Below, piece after piece: positions 1-7,423 of a stretch of DNA of 9,264 bases. Location: positions 1 to 9,264 of the forward strand of contig JADYZL010000060.1 in assembly GCA_020853155.1 (NCBI GenBank). Reading direction: 5' to 3'. Under the pieces are notes generated by a model. That model was not told the origin of the DNA, searched no databases, and worked only from the letters and a program-made list of their open reading frames with translations. This stretch comes from Bryobacterales bacterium. Lineage in GTDB: Bacteria; Acidobacteriota; Terriglobia; Bryobacterales; Bryobacteraceae. The position numbers and the translations under genes were made by a program. The number at the start of each line of letters is the position of its first letter. The stretch's first letter is position 1.

Positions 1-923
1 CTGCCCTTGGTCACGTCTCCATCCGCCTTTTCCATCAGTTCCGCGGCCGAAGTGACGCGGCGCAGGTTGGTCTGGGCCATTTCCTCAATCTGGTCAAGCG
101 AGGTCGCCGTCTCCTCGAGCGACGAAGCCTGCTCCGTCGTTCCTTGCGCGAGAGACTGGCTCGATTGCGCTACGTTATCCGCGGCGGAGACCATCTGCTC
201 GCTTGCCGCGTGCAACTGAACCACCGCTTCACGCACCACCTTGCTAAATGTGCGAATGAACAACAACATCATCACCACCATGCCGACCGCGAGAAGCGCA
301 ACCGCCGCGATCAGGATAACCGCCCACAGAGTGTACTTCTCCACTTCGCCGGCCATGCGGCCATCGAGCAAGCGCTCGAAATCGTTAATCGCCGCGGAGA
401 TCTGCGACTTCGTACCGCTGTAGCGCTCTCCGTATACCAACCCCCGCGCGGTATCCCGGTCCGGCGCTCCCTGCTTCGTGAATCTTCCGCTTCCGTCGTC
501 GTAGAGCCCTTTGATCGCGTTCATGGCCTGGGCTTCCGTTAGGGCAAGCTCATTCGATAGATCTTCAGCCCGCCTGATCTTCTCCACTTCCTGCGAAGTC
601 AGGCCAAGGCCATCCAGCAATTGACGAAATGGAATCCGACGCCCATCCACTCGCGGCTTCTCTCCATTGCGCACGGCAATGATATCCCAGTATTCCTTTT
701 CGTGAACCGCGTCTCCCGTCGCGACGTAGTACCGCACCAGGGCGGTTAAATCGTCGGAACTTTTCCGAAGCTCCGTCGACAGGACCCGCGCGTCAAACCG
801 GTTGTTTGAGCTTTGTTCCCATTTGCGCTGATTCTGGAAGAGCGCGCCGATGGCGAGCGCAAACAGGACGACCACCACAATGCCGCCCCGGTTCAGTAAC
901 TTGGTCTGCTGCTGGATTGTCAT
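1..923 (-). CDS. Methyl-accepting chemotaxis protein (N-terminal 307 residues, gene cut by left edge)
   Basis: This is a transmembrane chemoreceptor that would pass ligand signals to CheA/CheW at the inner membrane. The frame is open from ATG at 923 to the edge, giving 307 codons. A short cytoplasmic N-terminus is followed by TM1 (about residues 14-29), a mostly helical extracytoplasmic sensor region of roughly 168 residues (30-198), TM2 (about 199-223), and then the start of the signalling coiled coil. The stretch SQSLAQGTTEQASSLEET (residues 255-272) is typical of the N-terminal methylation helix of MCPs. No recognisable HAMP domain lies between TM2 and this helix; the linker is only about 10 residues. 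The sensor domain family was not identified; a four-helix-bundle type is plausible. The kinase-contact hairpin tip lies outside the window. There is no strong Shine-Dalgarno before the ATG. The gene is separated from the chaperone cluster by a terminator and appears to have its own promoter (968-995). Confidence 0.9.
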   Translation of the reverse strand, partial: MTIQQQTKLLNRGGIVVVVLFALAIGALFQNQRKWEQSSNNRFDARVLSTELRKSSDDLTALVRYYVATGDAVHEKEYWDIIAVRNGEKPRVDGRRIPFRQLLDGLGLTSQEVEKIRRAEDLSNELALTEAQAMNAIKGLYDDGSGRFTKQGAPDRDTARGLVYGERYSGTKSQISAAINDFERLLDGRMAGEVEKYTLWAVILIAAVALLAVGMVVMMLLFIRTFSKVVREAVVQLHAASEQMVSAADNVAQSSQSLAQGTTEQASSLEETATSLDQIEEMAQTNLRRVTSAAELMEKADGDVTKG

Positions 924-967
924 GAGAGATTCCGATTCGCTTTGTTGATATATGCCAACCAACTGCC

Positions 968-995
968 TCATCGGCAAGTTGTGAACAATCCTTTA
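968..995 (-). promoter_or_regulatory. Candidate sigma-28 (FliA) promoter for the chemoreceptor gene
   Basis: On the minus strand, TAAA (995-992) is followed by a 16-nt spacer and GCCGATGA (975-968). The enterobacterial FliA consensus is TAAA-N15-GCCGATAA, so the -10 matches at 7 of 8 positions and the spacer is one base long. The predicted start of transcription is near 961, giving a leader of about 38 nt before the ATG at 923. The location, directly upstream of a chemoreceptor gene and just after a terminator, fits a flagellar/chemotaxis regulon promoter. A competing reading is a weak sigma-70 promoter, TTGCCG-N17-CATATA, which shares part of the same bases. Confidence 0.45.
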
Positions 996-1104
996 TAGCG
1001 AAGTCCCACCCGGAGTGTAAGGCAACGGTAGCCTCGCTCACCGCCCTTCCGCTCAACCTCCCGCTCACCGGACCGGCATGACGGCGCACCCGCCGCCAAA
1101 CGAC

Positions 1105-1134
1105 AAAAAGGGCGGCCCGAAGGCCGCCCTTTTT
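1105..1134 (-). terminator. Intrinsic terminator at the end of the chaperone cluster
   Basis: A perfect 13-bp stem (1105-1117 with 1122-1134) encloses a 4-nt loop. Read on the minus strand, the RNA has an A-tract, a G/C-rich arm, a UUCG tetraloop closed by a C-G pair (an exceptionally stable loop), the complementary arm and a run of five U. It starts about 30 nt after the stop codon of the 67-residue ORF. Because of the flanking A and T tracts it could also stop plus-strand transcripts, but no gene reads into it from that side. It separates the dnaK-dnaJ-hspR-small-ORF unit from the chemoreceptor gene downstream on the same strand. Confidence 0.93.
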
Positions 1135-1164
1135 CGAAACTCGACGTGTGTTGAACGAAGTGAA

Positions 1165-1368
1165 CTATTTCTTCTTCTGCTTCTGCTGACCGACACGGAC
1201 TTTGTTGATCGAGGCCTTCATGTCGCGGTAGGCTTTCCAGTCAAAACGGGCGGAGGCTTCCTTGAGATAAGCTTCCACATCCGTGCCTTTAGGAACGACT
1301 GCCATCAAGCTGGCATGATCCCCATCGGGGCTAGTGAGACGGTATCGCTTTACATTGGGAATCGCCAT
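1165..1368 (-). CDS. Small basic protein of unknown function (67 aa)
   Basis: I do not recognise a named family. The predicted protein has 67 residues, no cysteine, no signal peptide and no membrane segment. It opens with MAIPNVKRYRL, has a middle part that looks like a small alpha/beta fold (DVEAYLKEASARFDWKAYRDM), and ends in a strongly basic tail (KQKKK). Support for a real gene: GAGGT lies 5 nt before the ATG (1378-1374), codon choice looks normal for the window, and a near-ideal terminator follows the stop by 30 nt. It lies 103 nt after hspR on the same strand with no terminator between, so it is probably co-transcribed with the chaperone genes. The lysine-rich tail could suggest nucleic-acid or ribosome contact, but that is speculation. 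Confidence 0.75.
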   Translation of the reverse strand: MAIPNVKRYRLTSPDGDHASLMAVVPKGTDVEAYLKEASARFDWKAYRDMKASINKVRVGQQKQKKK

Positions 1369-1373
1369 GGTTT

Positions 1374-1378
1374 ACCTC
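1374..1378 (-). promoter_or_regulatory. Ribosome binding site of the 67-aa ORF
   Basis: GAGGT on the minus strand, 5 nt before the ATG at 1368. It is a main reason for accepting this short ORF as translated and for its start. Confidence 0.6.
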
Positions 1379-1471
1379 GCGAGCGCAGCAGCGCAACCTT
1401 CAGGATACTACGCCCGGCCATTGAACGTCCACCGATTGAATGAGAGCGTTCCGCCTCGGGAATCCGCGAAG

Positions 1472-1897
1472 CTACCGGGGCTTCTTCGGATCCTGGCTTT
1501 CCAGCCGGACAATTCCAGGCATGCGGACGACCGGGATGAGACTTCCTCGTTCGGGAGGGGGAGGCGGCGTCAGACGGATGGCCATTTCCTGGTTCAGGCT
1601 CTCGACAAACTCCTGCATCTGCTGCTGCATCAACTCCATCTTTTGGCGCATGTTCATGATGATCTCCACGCCGGCAAGGTTCACGCCGAATTCCCTGGTG
1701 AGTTGGAGAATCACTTCCAGCCGCTCGAGGTCTTCGTCGGTGTAGAGACGCGTATTGCCTTCCGAACGCGAGGGGAACAGCAAGCCCTCGCGCTCATAGA
1801 GGCGCAGGGTTTGTGGATGAATGCCATATTGCTCGGAGACCGCCGAGATCATGTATGCCGCTTTGGTTTTCTTCCTGGCCGCCATGGTTTGTTCCAT
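1472..1897 (-). CDS. hspR: HspR, MerR-family heat-shock repressor
   Basis: This is a DNA-binding repressor that, in characterised systems (Streptomyces, Helicobacter), binds HAIR operators upstream of dnaK and other chaperone genes, with DnaK as co-repressor. The N-terminal winged helix-turn-helix contains GIHPQTLRLYEREGLL (residues 25-40), the MerR recognition region in its HspR form. It is followed by the wing and helix RLYTDEDLERL (50-60) and the HspR-typical GVNLAGVEII (71-80). Residues 81-107 form a Q/M/E-rich coiled coil for dimerisation. A tract of five prolines (111-115) precedes the C-terminal tail. There are no cysteines, as expected for HspR rather than a metal- or redox-sensing MerR. 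A stop codon directly before the ATG at 1897 rules out a longer start. ATG at 1885 is an alternative with a better spaced GGAA. It is the third gene of the dnaK cluster, 29 nt after dnaJ, consistent with autoregulation. Confidence 0.92.
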   Translation of the reverse strand: MEQTMAARKKTKAAYMISAVSEQYGIHPQTLRLYEREGLLFPSRSEGNTRLYTDEDLERLEVILQLTREFGVNLAGVEIIMNMRQKMELMQQQMQEFVESLNQEMAIRLTPPPPPERGSLIPVVRMPGIVRLESQDPKKPR

Positions 1898-1926
1898 TCA
1901 CCGCGAATGTCATCGTATCGCCGGAG

Positions 1927-3114
1927 CTAGACTTTCGTCCACAGATCTTCGCGCGGATCGGTCTGGTCTGCCGTTTGCAATTCCTTGAGCAGGTCCCGCA
2001 CCTTTTCATCCCGCGTATCCGGGGCGCGGAGAACAATCTCGACGATCTCGTCGCCGCGCTTCCCGCTTTTCGAATTCAACACCCCTTTTTCCCGCATGCG
2101 CAGTTTCTGGCCGTTTTGGGTCCCCGGCGGGATGCGCAGGGTCGCGCGCCCGTCGATGGTGGGCACGTCGATCTTCGCACCCAGACCCGCCTCGCTCACC
2201 GTGATGGGAAGCTGCACATGAATGTCGTCGCCCTGCCAGTCGAAGACCGGGTGGGGCTGCACGCGCGTCGTGATGTAGAGATCGCCCGGCAAGCCGCCGC
2301 CCGCACCGGCATTCCCCTTGCCGCTGATGCGCAGCCGGGAGCCCGTGCGTGCCCCCGCGGGAATGCGGACCTCCACTGTATCCTGCCTCGAAACCCGCCC
2401 ATCTCCGTGGCAGGCAGGGCAAGTGTTGCGCAGGCGGCCCGTGCCGCCACAGCGGGAGCAACTTACCTTGAACCGCATGGCCCCAGCGTTCTGCTCAATG
2501 GTTCCCGAACCGTGGCACTGCGGGCAGATCGTCTCCGAGCCGCCCGCCGATCCGCTCCCACCGCAAGTGGCGCAGAGTTCCTGCCGGTTAATCGTAAGGC
2601 GGATTTGCGTGCCGCGGATCGCCTGCCAAAAGTCGATATCGAGGCCGTACTCCAGGTCCGAACCCTGCTGCTGCTGCGGCGTGCGCGAAGCTCCTCCGCC
2701 AGAGCGCTTGAAGAACTGGTCGAACAGGTCGCGAAAGCCCCCGCCGCCGGCATCGCCGCCGGGAAACCCGCCCGCGCCTCCGGCTCCGCCTGCCGTCCGG
2801 GTGAAATCTCCAAAATCGAAGCCATTAAAATCCATCCCCGGGCCGGGATGGTACCCAGCCCCTCCGGGCGGCGCTCCCCCAGGAGGGATGTTGTCGGAAT
2901 AGAATCCGTACTGGTCGTAAACCTCCCGCTTCTTGGCGTCGCTGAGGATGCTATACGCTTCCTGCACCTTCTTGAAGCGGTCTTCGGCTACTTTGTCGCT
3001 CGGGTTGAGATCCGGATGGTGCTTGCGGGCGAGCCGTTTATACGCCTTCCGGATCTCCTCGTGGGTCGCCTTCTTTCCAACGCCCAGCGTTTCGTAATAG
3101 TTTTCGGTAGCCAT
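1927..3114 (-). CDS. dnaJ: DnaJ, Hsp40 co-chaperone with zinc-finger domain
   Basis: DnaJ delivers unfolded polypeptides to DnaK and stimulates its ATPase in the cytoplasm. The J domain occupies residues 5-70, with the invariant HPD at 33-35. A long Gly/Phe/Pro-rich region spans about 77-142. Next comes the cysteine-rich domain with four CxxC pairs (C181/184, C197/200, C219/222, C232/235) that form two zinc centres. The C-terminal substrate-binding beta domains lie at about 245-365, including the typical GDLYI (277-281). At 395 residues it has full type-I length. The gene starts 74 nt after dnaK and ends 29 nt before hspR, all on one strand. No good Shine-Dalgarno precedes the ATG at 3114, so translation may depend on readthrough structure or coupling. 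The intergenic space upstream holds two hairpins. Confidence 0.96.
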   Translation of the reverse strand: MATENYYETLGVGKKATHEEIRKAYKRLARKHHPDLNPSDKVAEDRFKKVQEAYSILSDAKKREVYDQYGFYSDNIPPGGAPPGGAGYHPGPGMDFNGFDFGDFTRTAGGAGGAGGFPGGDAGGGGFRDLFDQFFKRSGGGASRTPQQQQGSDLEYGLDIDFWQAIRGTQIRLTINRQELCATCGGSGSAGGSETICPQCHGSGTIEQNAGAMRFKVSCSRCGGTGRLRNTCPACHGDGRVSRQDTVEVRIPAGARTGSRLRISGKGNAGAGGGLPGDLYITTRVQPHPVFDWQGDDIHVQLPITVSEAGLGAKIDVPTIDGRATLRIPPGTQNGQKLRMREKGVLNSKSGKRGDEIVEIVLRAPDTRDEKVRDLLKELQTADQTDPREDLWTKV

Positions 3115-3122
3115 GAGGTTGA

Positions 3123-3140
3123 TTCAAACTTAGATTTGAA
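3123..3140 (-). other. Small hairpin in the dnaK-dnaJ spacer
   Basis: A 6-bp inverted repeat (3123-3128 with 3135-3140, 6-nt loop) lies directly against the larger stem-loop at 3141-3167 and ends only 8 nt before the dnaJ start codon. It is A/T-rich and weak alone. Its position near the dnaJ start could affect ribosome access, for example by melting at high temperature. This role is inferred from position only. Confidence 0.4.
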
Positions 3141-3167
3141 GCGGAGACGGACATTGCCCGTCTCCGC
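3141..3167 (-). other. Strong stem-loop between dnaK and dnaJ
   Basis: A perfect 10-bp G/C-rich stem (3141-3150 with 3158-3167) with a 7-nt loop lies about 21 nt after the dnaK stop. No U-tract follows on the minus strand, so it is not a standard intrinsic terminator. It is better explained as an mRNA-stabilising or processing structure that protects the 3' end of the dnaK message, or as a partial attenuator that lowers dnaJ expression relative to dnaK. Confidence 0.65.
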
Positions 3168-3188
3168 CAAGAGCGGCGAGGAAATCGC

Positions 3189-5120
<1,932 letters not shown>

Positions 5121-5133
5121 GACTGCCTTTTCT

Positions 5134-5139
5134 TCCTCC
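5134..5139 (-). promoter_or_regulatory. Ribosome binding site of dnaK
   Basis: GGAGGA on the minus strand ending 13 nt before the dnaK ATG. The motif is strong but the spacing is longer than usual. There is no alternative in-frame start closer to it. Confidence 0.6.
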
Positions 5140-5147
5140 GTAAGAGT

Positions 5148-5169
5148 CTTGCGGCGTTATTGCCTCAAA
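5148..5169. promoter_or_regulatory. Degenerate HAIR-like palindrome upstream of dnaK (possible HspR operator)
   Basis: CTTGCGG (5148-5154), an 8-nt spacer and CCTCAAA (5163-5169) form an imperfect inverted repeat 28-49 nt before the dnaK start codon. The HAIR consensus is CTTGAGT-N7-ACTCAAG. Each half matches at 5 of 7 positions, and the spacer is one base longer than consensus. The position and the presence of hspR in the same cluster make it the best operator candidate, but the match is weak. Confidence 0.25.
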
Positions 5170-5239
5170 TTACGAAACGAACCCAACTGGCCCGCTAGCG
5201 ATCCGGAGACAAGCCCGGAAACGGCACACGGGCGCGCAC

Positions 5240-5244
5240 GGAGG
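5240..5244 (+). promoter_or_regulatory. Ribosome binding site that decides the modA start
   Basis: GGAGG ends 9 nt before ATG 5254. The later in-frame ATGs at 5326 and 5335 lack a comparable site, so this motif favours the longer protein with an extended signal-peptide n-region. Confidence 0.6.
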
Positions 5245-5253
5245 CGTCGCAAC

Positions 5254-6117
5254 ATGAGCGTCTTACGAAACGAAGCCATTGCGGTCTCTGGCGGCATCAG
5301 TTTTAGTCCATTCCCATTATCGAATATGAGTGGCATGTTGTCAACTACAGTGGTGCTTTTGTTGAGTCTCTTCATAGCATCTTGTGCCGCTCCCCAAGAA
5401 GATACGCAAACGGAACCTCTCACGGTGGCGGCGGCAGCGGATTTAAGCCCCCTTTCCGAGCCTATCGGCGCTCTGTACTTTCAGACTTCCGGCAAACGGC
5501 TCCGTTTCGTCATTGGATCCAGCGGGATGCTGGCAAGGCAAATTGAGCAGGGCGCGCCGTTCGATGTGTATCTTTCCGCGAACGCGCGCTACGTGGAAGA
5601 ACTGGCCGGCAAGGGCAAGATTCTGCCGGATTCGGTGAGGGTCTATGCGCTGGGCCGCTTGGGCGTCTGGGCCAAGGGAATCCGGATTCAGGAGGCCCGG
5701 GAGTTGCTTCAACCCGGCATTCGGCGCGTTGCAATGGCGAACCCGGCGCATGCTCCGTATGGGGAAGCGGCGCGGGATTACCTGGAACGGGCGGGCATCT
5801 GGCAGGAGATGGAACCGAAGATCGTCTACGGGGAAAACGTGCGCCAGGCGGCGCAATTCGCGGAAAGCGGAAACGCGGATGCGCTCATCAGTTCCTGGTC
5901 AACGGTGCGGCCGCTGAAAGGGGAACTGGTTCCAGAGAACCAGCACGCGCCCATCCGGCAGGCGGGCGGCGTGGTCTCGAAGAGCGCACGCCGCGACGAC
6001 GGCATGCAGTTTCTCAAGATGCTGGGAGGCGCTTCCGCGCAGGCGTTGTTCCGCGAACACGGTTTCGGGTTGCCCTCCCCCACCGCGCCGGGCAGCGGGA
6101 AAGCCGCAACCCCTTAG
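5254..6117 (+). CDS. modA: ModA-like molybdate-binding lipoprotein
   Basis: This is predicted to be the periplasmic, lipid-anchored substrate-binding protein of a molybdate (or tungstate) ABC importer. From ATG 5254 it has 287 residues. A hydrophobic stretch (about 30-42) ends in the lipobox IASC with acylated Cys44. The mature protein has family hallmarks: LTVAAAADLSP (56-66), VIGSSGMLARQIEQGAPFDV (86-105), MANPAHAPYGEAA (161-173) and GENVRQAAQFAESGNADALI (193-212). E. coli ModA uses a Ser of AAAS as oxyanion ligand; here the aligned residue is Asp63, as in many proteins of the NP.HAPYG subgroup. Two in-frame ATGs (5326, 5335) give a more conventional signal peptide but lack a Shine-Dalgarno. 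An apparent reading-frame extension back to 4924 lies inside dnaK and is rejected. No modB or modC follows, so the transporter partners must be elsewhere. The first 60 or so codons are visibly A/T-richer than the rest. Confidence 0.88.
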   Translation: MSVLRNEAIAVSGGISFSPFPLSNMSGMLSTTVVLLLSLFIASCAAPQEDTQTEPLTVAAAADLSPLSEPIGALYFQTSGKRLRFVIGSSGMLARQIEQGAPFDVYLSANARYVEELAGKGKILPDSVRVYALGRLGVWAKGIRIQEARELLQPGIRRVAMANPAHAPYGEAARDYLERAGIWQEMEPKIVYGENVRQAAQFAESGNADALISSWSTVRPLKGELVPENQHAPIRQAGGVVSKSARRDDGMQFLKMLGGASAQALFREHGFGLPSPTAPGSGKAATP

Positions 6118-6159
6118 CACTGGGAACACGGACGAATCTCCTTCCCGGCGGGGCTCGGG

Positions 6160-6188
6160 GTGGCGCGGCGATGCCGTCACGATATGAT
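6160..6188 (+). promoter_or_regulatory. Possible sigma-70 promoter for glcEF
   Basis: A good -10 hexamer, TATGAT (6183-6188, 5 of 6 to consensus), lies about 92 nt before the glcE start. The -35 at a 17-nt spacer (GTGGCG, 6160-6165) is poor. The rest of the 163-nt gap after modA shows no terminator and no gene, so read-through from modA is also possible. Confidence 0.25.
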
Positions 6189-6280
6189 GGTGCGTACTCT
6201 CGACCGCTTCCCGCGTTAGCCCTTCCATGGCGAAGATTGCGCGGAACGGGCGGGATGCACCGGCGGCCTAGTGAGAATCC

Positions 6281-7423
6281 ATGGTTGTTCACACCCCATC
6301 ATCGCCACTTGAGTTCGCGCAAGCCTGGGGAAGCGCTTACCGGGAGGGCGCGCGATTGCGGGTGCAGGGCGCGAACACGAAGCCGCGGTTTGCGGGCGCG
6401 GTGACGGAAGCCGACGTGGCGTTTGACACGAGTGGGTTGAGCTACATCGGCGAATACGAACCGCGCGACCTCACGATCCGGGTGGGAGCCGGCATGCCCT
6501 ACGCGGACCTGGTGAAGACACTGGCTGCCGAGGGACAAATGCTGCCGCTCGACCCGCCGTTTCACGACGGCGCCACTGTGGGGGGCGTGGTAGCGGCGAA
6601 CCTCTGCGGATCCCGCCGGCGCGGCTATGGCGCGGCGCGCGACTTTGTGATCGGGGTCGAGTTCGCAGACTGGCAGGGACGCCTGGTGCAATCGGGCGCG
6701 ATGGTGGCCAAGAACGTCGCCGGTTACGACCTGAACAAGCTCTTCGTGGGGAGCTGGGGCGTGCTGGGCCCTATGCTGACGTTGAATTTCCGGGTATCTC
6801 CGCTCGAGAAGCGGACTACGACGTTTCTCATCCAAGGCCGCACGGAGGCCGAGTACCGAACGGCGCGGGATCGCGTGCTACGCGGCATCGCCCAACCTAT
6901 CGCCGTCGATTACGTGAATGCCATGGCGGGCGAACTTCTGCGGTTGAACGGCAGCGCCCTGCTGATCCGCTACGCAAGCCCGCCGGCGGTGATCGAGCGG
7001 CTGCGCGCCGGCCTCGACCTTCCTGAACCGGTGGATCCGGAATTGGAGCCGTTTCTCTGGCTGCGCTTGCGGGAATGGTTCCAGCATCAGGTGACGGGCT
7101 ATGCGGATGGCGCGGTGCTGCAACTCGCCACCGTCCATTCGCGGCTGTTCTCCGATGCCGCTTCGCTTGGCGGACGGGTGATGGCGAGGGCGGCATCCGG
7201 AGTGATCTATGCTTCCTACCGGGATTCGGAGGCGGCGCTCGAGACGATGCGATTCCTCGAACGGCAAGGGCGCACGGTGCTGCTTCTGAGCGCTTCGGCA
7301 GCGGCTCGAGCGGCCGGCACGCACACGAAAGCCCCGGCGTACCTCGCGCTCATGGAACGCGTGAAATCGCATTTCGATCCACGGGGGCTGATCAACCGGG
7401 GGAGGTTCCATGGCTGGTTCTGA
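6281..7423 (+). CDS. glcE: GlcE, FAD-binding subunit of glycolate oxidase
   Basis: This is a subunit of the membrane-associated glycolate dehydrogenase/oxidase (GlcDEF), which oxidises glycolate to glyoxylate and passes electrons to the respiratory chain. The 380-residue protein is a FAD-binding type-4 (PCMH-fold) flavoprotein. RVQGANTKPRFAGA (27-40) is the GlcE form of the first flavin segment. DPPFHDGATVGGVVAANLCG (91-110) and MVAKNVAGYDLNKLFVGSWG (141-160) are the core FAD-binding motifs. The C-terminal MERVKSHFDPRGLINRGRF (358-376) is the conserved end of the family. The length matches GlcE (about 350-380) and not the larger catalytic GlcD (about 480-500). An in-frame stop 9 nt before ATG 6281 excludes a longer start; the Shine-Dalgarno is weak. 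It overlaps glcF by 14 nt. Confidence 0.9.
   Translation: MVVHTPSSPLEFAQAWGSAYREGARLRVQGANTKPRFAGAVTEADVAFDTSGLSYIGEYEPRDLTIRVGAGMPYADLVKTLAAEGQMLPLDPPFHDGATVGGVVAANLCGSRRRGYGAARDFVIGVEFADWQGRLVQSGAMVAKNVAGYDLNKLFVGSWGVLGPMLTLNFRVSPLEKRTTTFLIQGRTEAEYRTARDRVLRGIAQPIAVDYVNAMAGELLRLNGSALLIRYASPPAVIERLRAGLDLPEPVDPELEPFLWLRLREWFQHQVTGYADGAVLQLATVHSRLFSDAASLGGRVMARAASGVIYASYRDSEAALETMRFLERQGRTVLLLSASAAARAAGTHTKAPAYLALMERVKSHFDPRGLINRGRFHGWF
7398..7405 (+). promoter_or_regulatory. Ribosome binding site of glcF inside glcE
   Basis: A G-rich GGGGGAGG lies within the last codons of glcE, 4 nt before the glcF ATG at 7410. It supports this start and translational coupling of the two subunits. Confidence 0.65.

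Noticed and set aside
1035..1069. Three copies of CGCTCA(A/C)C spaced 12-15 nt apart, as a possible operator array
   Set aside because: The repeats are short and unequally spaced in a C-rich stretch with no promoter nearby. Chance is a sufficient explanation.
793..1089. A 98-codon minus-strand ORF upstream of and overlapping the chemoreceptor start
   Set aside because: It overlaps the clear chemoreceptor reading frame in another frame, covers the promoter candidate, and has no family features.
1468..1484. A short inverted repeat at the hspR stop codon as a terminator
   Set aside because: The stem is only 5 bp, it includes coding bases, and it is not followed by a U-tract.
3141..3167. The dnaK-dnaJ stem-loop as an intrinsic terminator
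   Set aside because: The stem is strong but no U-tract follows on the minus strand, and the genes on both sides belong to one functional cluster.
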